From Candidatus Didemnitutus sp. (GTDB lineage: Bacteria > Verrucomicrobiota > Verrucomicrobiia > Opitutales > Opitutaceae), in contig JAHCAY010000001.1 in the NCBI GenBank assembly GCA_019634575.1, positions 1,178,001 to 1,242,000 of the forward strand: a DNA stretch of 64,000 nt, in the 5' to 3' direction. The notes below the pieces were generated by a model. It was not told where the DNA came from and did no database searches. It saw only the letters and a list, made by a program, of their open reading frames with translations. Of the stretch, positions 25,325 to 33,638 are shown piece by piece. Numbering within the stretch: the first letter of the stretch is position 1; every line of letters begins with the position of its first letter. A program made the translations under genes and the position numbers.

Positions 25325-25591
25325 ATGAAGATCACAATCGAACTCGACGGGGAGGCTGAATTGGCATTCCGACTCGCGCTTCGCCGCCTGCGCTTTGGCG
25401 ACCGACCCGGTGAGCGTAGCACCCTAGCGTTTTCATTCATCAGGCAGGCGAGCGACGCGGTCGTTATGGCGCCGGCTGATGTCCAGCCTACCACATGGCC
25501 CAGCACCGTGTTTGAACTGCGCGGCTGGACCGACGAGGAGCGGGCCGCGTTTCAGGCCATAGCTGGTGCGGGCCGCGCTTTTGACTCGTGA
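25325..25591 (+). CDS. Small element protein of unknown function
   Basis: An 88-residue protein, MKITIELDGEAELAFRLALR at the start, which reads as a beta strand followed by a helix. No recognised family. Tight 4-bp overlap with the following HTH gene suggests a two-gene unit, with a layout reminiscent of small regulator pairs; that comparison is speculative. The frame is open from 25151, but the ATG at 25325 starts the coding-like part. Confidence 0.5.
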   Translation: MKITIELDGEAELAFRLALRRLRFGDRPGERSTLAFSFIRQASDAVVMAPADVQPTTWPSTVFELRGWTDEERAAFQAIAGAGRAFDS

Positions 25592-25995
25592 AAACTTTGC
25601 TCACCTTGGCGTCGCTCAATCCGAAAGATGAGCGGCGCAATCCGCGGACTGCAGATCTAGACTTTGATGCTTTGCTCGTAGCAATCCGGGCGATCGTTCG
25701 GGAGGAGATTGATCGCGCATTGTCTCGGGGGGCGCGCATTGCGCCAACACCGGACGTTGTGAAATACCGCTACTTGCCTCCGCTGCTCAGCGTCCGAGAG
25801 TTTGCGGTATGCATCCGACGCTCGGAAGAGGTCGTGCGGCGCTACGTTCGGCAAAACCGAGCCGGAATCCGCCGCCACACGGACGCGGCCGGGCGGGTGA
25901 TGATTGCGTGCGCCGCGCTGGAATTGTTCAAAGTGAGTTCCGCGAGCGCACTTGCTGCTTTGAACGACGCGGCAGGCGGAAAGCCAACCCCGTGA
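25588..25995 (+). CDS. Helix-turn-helix protein near attR
   Basis: A 135-residue protein from a GTG at 25588. The C-terminal half (PPLLSVREFAVCIRRSEEVV, then RRYVRQNRAGIRRHTDAAG) resembles an HTH_17/excisionase domain, and the N-terminal half (DFDALLVAIRAIVREEIDRAL) is a helical, possibly dimerising region. It overlaps the previous gene by 4 bp. It is the last gene of the element and may be a second recombination or control protein. Confidence 0.6.
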   Translation: MKTLLTLASLNPKDERRNPRTADLDFDALLVAIRAIVREEIDRALSRGARIAPTPDVVKYRYLPPLLSVREFAVCIRRSEEVVRRYVRQNRAGIRRHTDAAGRVMIACAALELFKVSSASALAALNDAAGGKPTP

Positions 25996-26110
25996 TTGTT
26001 GTCGCGATGTTGCCAAACTATCCGGAAAGCGTGCATCCGCGTTCATCCACCTGCATTGTTGAACTGTTCGGCGCTAAAATCACAACGTGACACGAACTCG
26101 CTACTTAACT

Positions 26111-26180
26111 AATTGGTCGACACTTGCGGAAGCGAAACCGATGCCGCGCCGCAACGGTTCGAGTCCCCCCCTGAGCACCA
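26111..26180 (+). pseudogene. Degenerate tRNA-Leu-like sequence ending in attR
   Basis: The 25 bp at 26156-26180 equal the tRNA 3' end. In addition AATTGGTCGACAC at 26111-26123 matches the D-loop stretch AATTGGTAGACAC of the tRNA at 17951-17963 with one change, and the distance to CCA is 70 versus 72 nt. The intervening anticodon arm cannot fold, so it is not a working tRNA. It may be a decayed tRNA copy carried by the element. Confidence 0.45.
26156..26180 (+). repeat. Right attachment site (attR)
   Basis: Exact 25-bp copy of 17998-18022, including the seven-C run and CCA. Marks the right end of the integrative element; the chromosome resumes at 26181. Confidence 0.93.
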
Positions 26181-26314
26181 CTCCCCGGGAGTGAAATGGC
26201 TCCAAAACCGCCAGGGATGTCGACACAGTCGCCCTGAGTTTCGCTCGGAAACTGACGCGGCGGGAATTTGACCCCGCACCATTTCCTCGAATCGTGGAAC
26301 CGCCGCACCGCTCC

Positions 26315-27238
26315 ATGTCGCCGAACGCCCTCGCCCAAGCCTTGCTCGAGTCCTATGCCCGCGACGGCGGCATCAACCACCTCGACGGCCCCAACCTGCC
26401 CTCGCAGGAGTCCGTGGCCGAGCTCGCGCGCGATTTCATGCACGTGCTCTTCCCAGGCTACTTCGAAGCCAGCTCGTTGAAGCAGGCGGACGTGGAGCAC
26501 TGGCTCGGACAACAGCTGGCCAAGATCGCGCGTAATCTGCGCGCGGAAATCGAGAAATCCCTCCGCTTCGCCGGCCACGCCGACCCCGCAGCGAGCGCCG
26601 AGCGCGCCGCCGCCACCACACTCGCGCGCCTGCCGTCGATCCGCCGCATCATCCAAACCGACGTCAACGCCGCCTACACCGGCGATCCCGCCGCGCGCAG
26701 CTTCGAGGAAATCATCCTCGCCTACCCGTCGGTGCTCGTCGTCTCGCTGCAACGCATCGCGCACGTCCTCTACGAAGAAGGCGTGCCACTGCTGCCGCGC
26801 ATGATCACGGAGTTCGCCCACGAGCGCACCGGCGTCGACATCCACCCGGGCGCCACGATTGGCACTCACTTCTTCATCGATCACGGCACCGGTGTGGTCA
26901 TCGGCGAGACCGCCGTGATCGGCAATCACGTGAAAATCTACCAAGGCGTCACGCTCGGCGCGAAGTCCTTCGAGGTCGACGCCAACGGCCAGCCGATCAA
27001 GGGCGTGAAACGCCACCCGCAGATCGACGATCACGTCACCATCTACGCGCACGCCACGATCCTGGGCGGCACGACGCGCATCGGTGCGCACTCGGTCGTC
27101 GGCGCGAACGTCTGGCTGCTCGAATCCATTCCGGAAAACAGCATCGCCTACTACCAAGACACCAACCTCGTCGTCCGCCCGCGCCGCGCCAAGGAAGTCG
27201 TCCTCGGCGGCATCGAGGATTTCGACTGGTCGATCTGA
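26315..27238 (+). CDS. cysE: Serine O-acetyltransferase
   Basis: A 307-residue enzyme transferring acetyl from acetyl-CoA to serine, the first step of cysteine synthesis. A helical N-terminal domain (to about residue 170) precedes a left-handed beta-helix of hexapeptide repeats: GVDIHPGATIGTHFFIDHGT, GVVIGETAVIGNHVKIYQGV, and so on. The catalytic His is in DHGTGVVIGET. It is of the longer type with the insertion after LGAKSF. The C-terminus ends in DFDWSI; an Ile end is what CysK uses to form the cysteine synthase complex. Start: ATG at 26315 or GTG at 26294. It converges with cysK. Confidence 0.95.
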   Translation: MSPNALAQALLESYARDGGINHLDGPNLPSQESVAELARDFMHVLFPGYFEASSLKQADVEHWLGQQLAKIARNLRAEIEKSLRFAGHADPAASAERAAATTLARLPSIRRIIQTDVNAAYTGDPAARSFEEIILAYPSVLVVSLQRIAHVLYEEGVPLLPRMITEFAHERTGVDIHPGATIGTHFFIDHGTGVVIGETAVIGNHVKIYQGVTLGAKSFEVDANGQPIKGVKRHPQIDDHVTIYAHATILGGTTRIGAHSVVGANVWLLESIPENSIAYYQDTNLVVRPRRAKEVVLGGIEDFDWSI

Positions 27239-27256
27239 ACCGCGGCCTCCGGCCAT

Positions 27257-27281
27257 GAAAAAGGCGCGCCGGGGCGCGCCT
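27257..27281 (-). terminator. Rho-independent terminator of the cys operon (after cysK)
   Basis: Read on the minus strand: AGGCGCGCC, a two-base loop, GGCGCGCCT and a short T run. A 9-bp perfect stem, 30 bp after the cysK stop. It also lies 19 bp behind the cysE stop and could help both genes. Confidence 0.85.
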
Positions 27282-27310
27282 CGCTGGTCGCGGGAAACAC
27301 TCGCGCCCGC

Positions 27311-28261
27311 TCAGCTCGTGACTTCCTGCCGCGCCTTCTCGGCCAGCGCGGTCGAGATGTAGCGTTCGCCGAAGCTCGGGGCGACCGTGACGATCGTCTT
27401 GCCGGCAAATTCGGGACGCTTCGCCAGCTGGAGCGCGGCCCAGATGTTCGCGCCGGTTGAGATACCGCCGAGAATGCCTTCCTTCAACGCGGCCTCGCGC
27501 GACGTCGCGAACGCATCGTCGTCGGCGACCGTGATCACCTCGTCGATGATGGCGCGATTGAGCACCTTCGGGACGAAGCCCGCGCCAATGCCCTGGATCT
27601 TGTGCTTGCCCGGCTGGCCGCCGGAAATCACCGGGCTCGTCACCGGCTCGACCGCCACGGTGTGCAGCTTGGTGCGCGATTTGATGACCTCGGAGACACC
27701 CGTGATCGTGCCGCCGGTGCCGACGCCTGCGACGAACGCGTCGATCTTGCCGCCGGTCGCGGCCCAGATTTCCTCCGCCGTCGTCCGGCGGTGCACCTCG
27801 GGGTTGGCCGGATTCTCGAATTGCTGCGGCATGAAACCCTTGTCGCCTTGCTGCGCGAGGATCTCGTTCGCACGCGCGATCGCGCCCTTCATGCCTTCCG
27901 CACCGGGCGTCAGCACGATCTCCGCACCGAGCATGCGCAGGAGCACGCGGCGCTCGACCGACATCGTTTCCGGCATCGTCAGGATCAGCTTGTAGCCGCG
28001 TTGCGCCGCCACGAAGGCGAGCGCGATGCCCGTGTTGCCCGACGTCGGCTCCACGATGACCGTGCCGGGCTTGATCTTCCCGTCGCGTTCACCGGCCTCG
28101 ATCATCGCGCGACCGATGCGATCCTTGACGCTCGCCAGCGGGTTGAAGAACTCGGCCTTCACGTAGACGTTGCCGGGCAACCCGGCCGCAAGGCGGTTCA
28201 GCTTGATGAGGGGAGTGTTGCCGACGGTGGAAACGATATCGTTAAAGACGAGTGAGGACAT
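27311..28261 (-). CDS. cysK: Cysteine synthase (O-acetylserine sulfhydrylase)
   Basis: A 316-residue PLP enzyme making cysteine from O-acetylserine and sulfide. The PLP Lys is in [10 protein letters not shown] near residue 44; the substrate loop is [12 protein letters not shown], and the phosphate loop [24 protein letters not shown] is the C-terminal family phrase. Length is standard. The frame is open to 28324, but the upstream part is a hairpin sequence and the ATG at 28261 starts the protein. Last gene of the minus-strand cys operon, after a long hairpin. Confidence 0.97.
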   Translation of the reverse strand: MSSLVFNDIVSTVGNTPLIKLNRLAAGLPGNVYVKAEFFNPLASVKDRIGRAMIEAGERDGKIKPGTVIVEPTSGNTGIALAFVAAQRGYKLILTMPETMSVERRVLLRMLGAEIVLTPGAEGMKGAIARANEILAQQGDKGFMPQQFENPANPEVHRRTTAEEIWAATGGKIDAFVAGVGTGGTITGVSEVIKSRTKLHTVAVEPVTSPVISGGQPGKHKIQGIGAGFVPKVLNRAIIDEVITVADDDAFATSREAALKEGILGGISTGANIWAALQLAKRPEFAGKTIVTVAPSFGERYISTALAEKARQEVTS

Positions 28262-28277
28262 GACCTTTAGCGAATTC

Positions 28278-28324
28278 ATGCGCAGCCGCGCGTCAAACGC
28301 AGATTTTGGCGCGCGGCTGCGCAT
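28278..28324 (-). promoter_or_regulatory. 20-bp-stem hairpin between rrf2 and cysK
   Basis: Arms 28278-28297 and 28305-28324 are complementary over 20 bp with one G-U type mismatch, with a 7-base loop. It lies 17 bp upstream of the cysK start and 43 bp after rrf2. It may be an attenuator, processing site or terminator separating cysK expression; no T run follows on the minus strand. Confidence 0.65.
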
Positions 28325-28366
28325 CCCATAGCGGTCCCTCCTTCCCGCAAGCCGCCGGTAGGCAGG

Positions 28367-28780
28367 TCAGATGTAATACATCTCGACCTCGGTCTTCGCG
28401 GCCATCTTGTCGAGCGTCTGAGCCCGGGCGCGCTCGACGGCGACGCCGCGAATCTCATTCCAGATTTGCTTCATCCGGCGGCCGGACTTGCCGTCGAAAT
28501 TCCCGCTCAGCTCCATCAAGTCGCCCTCGATGGCCTGCACGATGTCGAACAGCGTGATCTGGTCCGGCGCCCGCGCGAGGAGGAAGCCGCCCTGCACGCC
28601 GCGCCGGCTCACCACGAGCTTCGCGTTCTTCAGCTCGCCGAGAATCTGCGCGAGGAAATTGGCTGGCACCGACTCGACTTCCGACAAGTCGTCGATGCGG
28701 ACCGGTTCGCCGCCATCGTAGCAGCGCGCGAGTTCGCACAGGATGCGGCAGGTATAGTCGAGTTTGACCGGAATCTTCAC
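28367..28780 (-). CDS. Rrf2-family transcriptional regulator (CymR-like)
   Basis: A 137-residue winged-helix regulator of the Rrf2 family: MKIPVKLDYTCRILCELARC at the N-terminus, DDLSEVESVPANFLAQILGE as HTH and GGFLLARAPDQITLFDIVQA as wing and linker. The three conserved Fe-S cysteines of IscR/NsrR (around residues 90-105) are absent; the only cysteines sit in helix 1. This resembles CymR, which lacks a cluster and represses cysteine genes together with CysK. Its place inside the cysIHDN-cysK operon, directly before cysK, supports that role. Autoregulation is likely but unproven. Confidence 0.85.
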   Translation of the reverse strand: MKIPVKLDYTCRILCELARCYDGGEPVRIDDLSEVESVPANFLAQILGELKNAKLVVSRRGVQGGFLLARAPDQITLFDIVQAIEGDLMELSGNFDGKSGRRMKQIWNEIRGVAVERARAQTLDKMAAKTEVEMYYI

Positions 28781-28834
28781 CGCCTTTCACCGTAGGCGCA
28801 GCCGCCCCGCGCGCGCAATGGCGATTTCCCGATC

Positions 28835-30196
28835 TCAAATCGTGTAATCCAGAAACTCCGCGCGCACGGTTTCCGTGGGCGCGTGCAGCATCCCGGCCCC
28901 GAGCGTGGCATGCGTGTCGGGGTCGATCAGGATGAACGATCCCGTCAGGCGGTTGCTCGCGTAGCCGTCGTGAAAAACCGGCTTCGCCGTGCGCAGGCGC
29001 ACCTCGCCGAGATCGTTCAGCGCAAACTCCGTCGGCCCTTCGCGCAGCTCGAGCGTCTCTAGGTCGACTCGGTGCGTGAGCTCGGTGACGATCGCGGGCG
29101 TCGTCGCCGTGGTGTGTTTGAGGAGCAGTTTGCGACCGCGCTGCAACGCGCGCGGATTCATCCAGCAGAGCTGCGCGCGCATATCGGTGCCGCCCCCGGG
29201 CAGCGCATCGGTGCGCACAATCATCGAGCCGCGCGACACATCGACATCGTGCTCGAGCACGAGCGTGACGGATTGCGGCGCGAACGCCTCGGCGAGATCG
29301 CCGTCGAGCGTGTGGATGCGCTTCACGCGCGTCGTGACGCCGGCCGGCAGCACGAGCACCTTGTCTCCGACGCGGACAATGCCGCCGGCGATCTGCCCGC
29401 TGACGCCGCGGAAATCGTGCAGCGACGCATCGCCGGGGCGGTTCGGACGGTTGACCCATTGCACGGGCAGGCGGAACTCCTCGAGATTGTGATCGCTGCC
29501 GATGTGCACCGTTTCAAGGTGCGCGAGCAGCGTCGGTCCGGGATACCATGGCGTGTGCGGCGACGGCGTGACGACATTGTCGCCGTTCAGCGCGCTGAGC
29601 GGGATGAACTTCACGTCCTTGATGCCGAGGCGCGGGAGGAATTTCTCGAATTCCGCGCGGATCTCGTTGAAGCGCGCTTCGCTCCAATCGACCAGGTCCA
29701 TCTTGTTCACCGCGACGACGAGATGCGGGATGCGCAACAGGCCGGCGATGGCGGCGTGGCGGCGGCTCTGCTCGATCACGCCGGCGCGTGCGTCGACCAG
29801 CACGATCGAAAGGTTCGCCGTGCTCGCGCCCGTGACCATGTTGCGCGTGTATTGGACGTGGCCCGGCGTGTCCGCGACGATGAAGCGGCGTCGCGGCGTC
29901 GCGAAGTAGCGATAGGCCACGTCGATCGTGATGCCCTGCTCGCGCTCGGCGCGGAGACCGTCGGTGAGATTGGCGAGATTCACCCGGCCGCCGCCGGTGA
30001 GATCGGCGCTGCGTTCGAGCGCCTCGACCTGGTCGTCCATCAGCGACTTCGAGTCGTAGAGGAGCCGGCCGATGAGCGTGGATTTGCCGTCATCGACCGA
30101 GCCGCAGGTGTTGAAACGGAGCAGATCGATCGCAGTGGCGACCGCATCGGCCGCGCGGGGCGCGGCAGTTGAAGGTTGGAAAACTTCGGAGACCAT
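28835..30196 (-). CDS. cysN: Sulfate adenylyltransferase subunit 1 (CysN GTPase)
   Basis: A 453-residue elongation-factor-like GTPase that powers sulfate activation by CysD to adenylyl sulfate. G motifs: GSVDDGKST near residue 32, the switch region with REQGITIDVAYRYF, ADTPGHVQYTRNM, and VAVNKMDLVDW. EF-Tu-like domains II and III follow. It ends where CysN alone ends; no APS kinase (CysC) domain is fused. The ATG at 30196 is chosen since upstream translation is Arg-rich leader. It lies 34 bp downstream of cysD. Confidence 0.95.
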   Translation of the reverse strand: MVSEVFQPSTAAPRAADAVATAIDLLRFNTCGSVDDGKSTLIGRLLYDSKSLMDDQVEALERSADLTGGGRVNLANLTDGLRAEREQGITIDVAYRYFATPRRRFIVADTPGHVQYTRNMVTGASTANLSIVLVDARAGVIEQSRRHAAIAGLLRIPHLVVAVNKMDLVDWSEARFNEIRAEFEKFLPRLGIKDVKFIPLSALNGDNVVTPSPHTPWYPGPTLLAHLETVHIGSDHNLEEFRLPVQWVNRPNRPGDASLHDFRGVSGQIAGGIVRVGDKVLVLPAGVTTRVKRIHTLDGDLAEAFAPQSVTLVLEHDVDVSRGSMIVRTDALPGGGTDMRAQLCWMNPRALQRGRKLLLKHTTATTPAIVTELTHRVDLETLELREGPTEFALNDLGEVRLRTAKPVFHDGYASNRLTGSFILIDPDTHATLGAGMLHAPTETVRAEFLDYTI

Positions 30197-30230
30197 CGGA
30201 GGGGAGAATTCCGGCGCGTAACGGCGCCGT

Positions 30231-31160
30231 TTAGAAATAGCCCGCCTTCTTGCGGTCCTCCATCGCCGCCTCGGAGGCGCGGTCGTCCGCACGCGAACCG
30301 CGCTCGGTCACGCGGGCGGCGGCGACTTCGGCGATGATGTCGTCGACGTGATCCGCGGGCGATTCGATCAGGCCGGTGGAGATAATATCGCCAATGGTGC
30401 GGACGCGGACGCGGAGCTCCTCGACCCGTTCGCCGGGCTGAGGTGGCACCAAGTCCGTGACCGGCAACCATTGGCCGCCACGACGCACACAACTACGACG
30501 GTGGCTGAAATAGATGCTCGGCACTTCGAGCCGCTCGCGCCGGATGTATTCCCAGACGTCGAGCTCGGTCCAGTTACTGAGCGGGAACACGCGCATGTTC
30601 TCGCCGGGGCTGAGGCGCGCATTGTAGAGATTCCAGAGTTCGGGCCGCTGGTTCTTCGGGTCCCACTGGCCGAACTGGTCGCGGTAGCTGAAGAACCGCT
30701 CCTTCGCGCGCGCTTTCTCTTCGTCGCGCCGCGCGCCGCCGATCAGGCAGTCGAAGCGGAACTCCTCCACCGCCGCCAGCAACGTCGGAATCTGCAGACG
30801 ATTGCGCGAGAGCTCGCCCTTCGCGGGCGTCGCGATGCCTTTCGCGATCGCGTCCTCGACAGTGCGGACGATGAGTCGCGCCTCGAGCTGCTTGGCGCGG
30901 CGATCGCGAAAATCGTTCAGCTCGGGAAAATGGTGACCGGTATCGACGTTGAGCAACGGCATCGGCAGCTCCGACGGGCGGAACGCCTTTTCCGCGAGAC
31001 GCAGCAGACAGATCGAGTCCTTGCCGCCGGAGAACAGAATCGCCGGGCGGTCGAACTCGCCTGCGACCTCGCGCATGACGTGGATCGCCTCGGTCTCGAG
31101 CCAGTCGAGGTGGTCGAGATGATAGCTGGATCTGGTGGCGGTGGCAGCGGGCGCGCTCAT
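30231..31160 (-). CDS. cysD: Sulfate adenylyltransferase subunit 2 (CysD)
   Basis: A 309-residue PAPS-reductase-fold ATP pyrophosphatase that forms adenylyl sulfate with CysN. The PP-loop SGGKDSICLLRL is near residue 44, with HVMREVAGEF before it. VDTGHHFPE, GGARRDEEKARAKER and NWTELDVWEYIRRE, followed by YFSHRR, are family phrases. Start ATG at 31160, overlapping the end of cysH by 4 bp; the open frame continues upstream only as a cysH shadow. Confidence 0.96.
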   Translation of the reverse strand: MSAPAATATRSSYHLDHLDWLETEAIHVMREVAGEFDRPAILFSGGKDSICLLRLAEKAFRPSELPMPLLNVDTGHHFPELNDFRDRRAKQLEARLIVRTVEDAIAKGIATPAKGELSRNRLQIPTLLAAVEEFRFDCLIGGARRDEEKARAKERFFSYRDQFGQWDPKNQRPELWNLYNARLSPGENMRVFPLSNWTELDVWEYIRRERLEVPSIYFSHRRSCVRRGGQWLPVTDLVPPQPGERVEELRVRVRTIGDIISTGLIESPADHVDDIIAEVAAARVTERGSRADDRASEAAMEDRKKAGYF

Positions 31161-31849
31161 GGACTCGCGACCTCCGCGCCGACTTCCGCGAGCGCGCGCT
31201 TCCCCCACGCGGCATGCAGCCCGCACTCGCGCTTTTGGTCGCCCTTCGCCGGGTCGTAATAATCGAACTCGTTCGGCAATGCGTGCTCGCGCAGGTAGAC
31301 TTCGAGCTGCTCGTCGTTCCAGTGGAAGAACGGGCTGACCTTGAGCGTCTGGAAATTCTCGTCCCATGCCACGAGGTCGAGCGCCGCGCGGCTCGCCGTC
31401 TGATCGCGGCGCAGCGCGGTGAGCCAAACCGTCGGCGCGAGCTCGCGCATGCCGCGCTGGAAGGGCTCCAGTTTCATCTGCGCGCTGAACGCCTTCATCG
31501 CCGCCTCATCGCCTGGGTCCGGCACCGGGCCGTGCAGCGCCTCGCGGTGCGCGACGGTGACGCGCGGCAGGAACGCGAGCACGTTCAGCTTCAGCTTCGC
31601 GCGCAACTCCTCGGCGTGACGGTAGGTCGCCGGGCGGTTGTAGCCGTGATCGACCCATAGCACGCGAATGTCGGGCTGCAGCTGCGTCGCGAGATGCAAG
31701 ATCGCCGCCTCATACGGGCGGAAATTCGTGGAAACGATCGCGCGGCCCGCGCCGTGCTGGATGGCCCAACGGGTGACTTCCCGCGGCGTGCGCGCGCGCA
31801 GCTCGGCGTTCCACTGCGCGATTTGGGAATCGGAAGGGCGTTGGCTCAT
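31157..31849 (-). CDS. cysH: Phosphoadenylyl-sulfate reductase (thioredoxin)
   Basis: A 230-residue reductase giving sulfite from PAPS. It has the PP-loop-type fold with VSTNFRPYEAAILHL and VLWVDHGYNRPATYRHAEEL, and the catalytic Cys in KRECGLH near the C-terminus. The paired Cys motifs that hold a 4Fe-4S cluster in APS reductases are absent, so it should use PAPS and thioredoxin. That requires an APS kinase not found here. Start ATG at 31849, overlapping cysI by 4 bp. Confidence 0.9.
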   Translation of the reverse strand: MSQRPSDSQIAQWNAELRARTPREVTRWAIQHGAGRAIVSTNFRPYEAAILHLATQLQPDIRVLWVDHGYNRPATYRHAEELRAKLKLNVLAFLPRVTVAHREALHGPVPDPGDEAAMKAFSAQMKLEPFQRGMRELAPTVWLTALRRDQTASRAALDLVAWDENFQTLKVSPFFHWNDEQLEVYLREHALPNEFDYYDPAKGDQKRECGLHAAWGKRALAEVGAEVASP

Positions 31850-33579
31850 GTGGCAGGAGTGGCGGGAGTCGCCATCGCAACGGCCGCGGCGGCTTGTTCG
31901 GGAAACACGACGCGATTCGCGAACGCGCCGAAGCGTTCGCCGGGGCGACGCTCGTCGCGCCAGCGGCGAAGGATGGGAGCGATTTCCTTCATGAGATCCT
32001 CGCGCTTCACGCTGGCGCGGTATTCGCGGTTGAGCGCGAGCGACGCTTCGTCGCCGCCGAAGTAGACATTGTATTTGTTCGGCGCGCGGCCGACGAAGCC
32101 GATCTCCGCCATGTAAGGACGCGCGCAACCGTTCGGGCAACCGGTCATGCGGATGATGATTTCCTCGTCGGACAAACCGAGAGCCGTGAGCTCACGCTCG
32201 AAGTCATCGAGGATGCCCGGCAACGCACGCTCGCTCTCGGCGAGACCGAGACCGCACGTCGGCATCGACGGGCACGCCATCGAGGCGCGGCGCACGGCGC
32301 TCGTCTGGTTTTCCACGGGAATGCCATGCTCGGCGAGCAGCGCCGTGATGTCGTCGCGCGCGGCTTCGGGCACGTTGGCGAGCAGGAGATTTTGCGACGG
32401 CGTGAGGCGGACTTCGACACGGTGCTTTTCCACGATGCGGCGCAGCGCCGTTTTCAACTGGCGCGCCGGCGTGTCCTTCACGCGGCCCGCCTCGATGTAG
32501 AGGCCGATGAAAATGCGCCCGTCGCTCTGGCGATGCCAACCGAACCGGTCGCCCTGCTGTGTGAAATACATCGGGCGCGCCTCCTCGAGGCGGAAACCGG
32601 CGCGTTGCTCCACCTGCTCGCGGAACCACGCCGCGCCTTTTTCCTCGAGCACGTATTTCAGGCGGGCGTGCTTGCGATTGGTGCGGTCGCCGTGGTCGCG
32701 GTAGGCGATGAGCACGGCCTTCGCGACGTCGACCAGCCGCGCGCGCGGGAAGAAGCCGAGCACGTCGGCGACGCGCGGGTAGGTTTCCTTGTTGCCGTGC
32801 GACATGCCCATGCCGCCGCCGGCGAGGAGATTGTAGCCGAGCACGCGCACGGGATTCGCCGGATCGGCGATGGCGACGAAGCCGAGGCAGTTCGTGAAGA
32901 TGTCGACGTCGTTCAGCGGTGGAATGGCGAACGCGGTCTTGAATTTGCGCGGCAGATACTGGCGACCGTAGAGCGGGTCCTCGGCGGGCGCGGCGGCTTC
33001 GCTGCCGAGCTTCACTTCGTTGCCGTCGACCCAGATCTGGTGGTAAGCAGTCGAGCGCGGCAGCAGATCGCGCGAGACGAGCGCGGCATCCGCGAGCACT
33101 TCGTCGGTCAGCGCCGAGGTCGACGGCGTGGACGGCGCCATGACGTTGCGCGCGACGTCGCCGCAGGCCGCGAGCGTCGTCGAGAGCACGTCGTTGATGC
33201 GCTTCAGCAGCGGACCGAGTCCCTGCTTCACGACGCCGTGCCACTGGAACGCCTGGCGCGAGGTGATGCGCAGCGTGTTGTTGCCGTAACGCGTGGCGAG
33301 GTCGTCGAACACCAGATACTGCTCCGGCGACACGACGCCGCCCGGCAGGCGGTTGCGCACCATGAAAATGTATTCCTTGCCGGCCTTCCGCTTGTCGCGG
33401 TCGTCCTGCTGGTAGAAGCCGTGGAACTTGATGAATTGCTCGTCGTCGTCCGAAAAGCGGAGGGCCTCGTCGTTCGCGAGGGTGGCGGCGATGTCGCCCG
33501 CCAACGTCGGATCGCGCTGCTTCAGCAGCTCGTTTTTCGAGAGGGCGGGCGTGGGGGCGAGGGCGGGTGCTTCGGACAT
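31846..33579 (-). CDS. cysI: Sulfite reductase hemoprotein (CysI/Sir type)
   Basis: A 577-residue siroheme/4Fe-4S enzyme reducing sulfite to sulfide with six electrons. Cluster ligands: MACPSMPTCGLGLAE (Cys-x5-Cys) and RMTGCPNGCARPY (Cys-x3-Cys). Siroheme-contact Arg/Lys regions such as GNNTLRITSRQAFQWHGVVK are present. The length fits CysI, which normally partners a CysJ flavoprotein; none is seen, so electrons may come from ferredoxin or a distant CysJ. First gene of the minus-strand operon; siroheme genes cobA and cbiX lie next to it. Confidence 0.95.
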   Translation of the reverse strand: MSEAPALAPTPALSKNELLKQRDPTLAGDIAATLANDEALRFSDDDEQFIKFHGFYQQDDRDKRKAGKEYIFMVRNRLPGGVVSPEQYLVFDDLATRYGNNTLRITSRQAFQWHGVVKQGLGPLLKRINDVLSTTLAACGDVARNVMAPSTPSTSALTDEVLADAALVSRDLLPRSTAYHQIWVDGNEVKLGSEAAAPAEDPLYGRQYLPRKFKTAFAIPPLNDVDIFTNCLGFVAIADPANPVRVLGYNLLAGGGMGMSHGNKETYPRVADVLGFFPRARLVDVAKAVLIAYRDHGDRTNRKHARLKYVLEEKGAAWFREQVEQRAGFRLEEARPMYFTQQGDRFGWHRQSDGRIFIGLYIEAGRVKDTPARQLKTALRRIVEKHRVEVRLTPSQNLLLANVPEAARDDITALLAEHGIPVENQTSAVRRASMACPSMPTCGLGLAESERALPGILDDFERELTALGLSDEEIIIRMTGCPNGCARPYMAEIGFVGRAPNKYNVYFGGDEASLALNREYRASVKREDLMKEIAPILRRWRDERRPGERFGAFANRVVFPEQAAAAVAMATPATPAT

Positions 33580-33638
33580 GACACGGGAGAGGAAGGCTCA
33601 CAGTTGACGATTATCAAAACATAAGCAAGTCATAGGTC
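33580..33638. promoter_or_regulatory. Divergent cysI-cobA promoter region
   Basis: A 59-bp AT-rich spacer between divergent genes. On the minus strand GATAAT (33610-33615) lies about 30 nt before cysI and could be its -10 box; a good -35 is not seen. The spacer and start of cobA carry repeated TCATG/CATG half-sites that may form an operator, perhaps for the Rrf2 regulator. Confidence 0.35.

Larger units (their letters stand above)
18023..26180 (+). mobile_element. 8.16-kb integrative element in tRNA-Leu
   Basis: Bounded by the tRNA-Leu 3' end (17998-18022) and an exact 25-bp copy (26156-26180), with a tyrosine recombinase as first gene pointing inward. Gene order: integrase, five-palindrome array, excisionase-like protein, lambda-O-like replication gene with internal iterons, small protein, HTH protein, two unknown proteins, small membrane protein, tape-measure-like protein, nonsense relic, two small proteins, attR. 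All real genes run in the + direction. No terminase, capsid, relaxase, toxin or resistance genes are seen. It may be a satellite, a reduced prophage or a novel integrative replicon. The boundaries are firm; the class is not. Confidence 0.88.

Noticed and set aside
26111..26180. Second functional tRNA-Leu
   Set aside because: The anticodon arm cannot pair and the 5' acceptor strand is missing; only the 3' end and part of the D-loop match.
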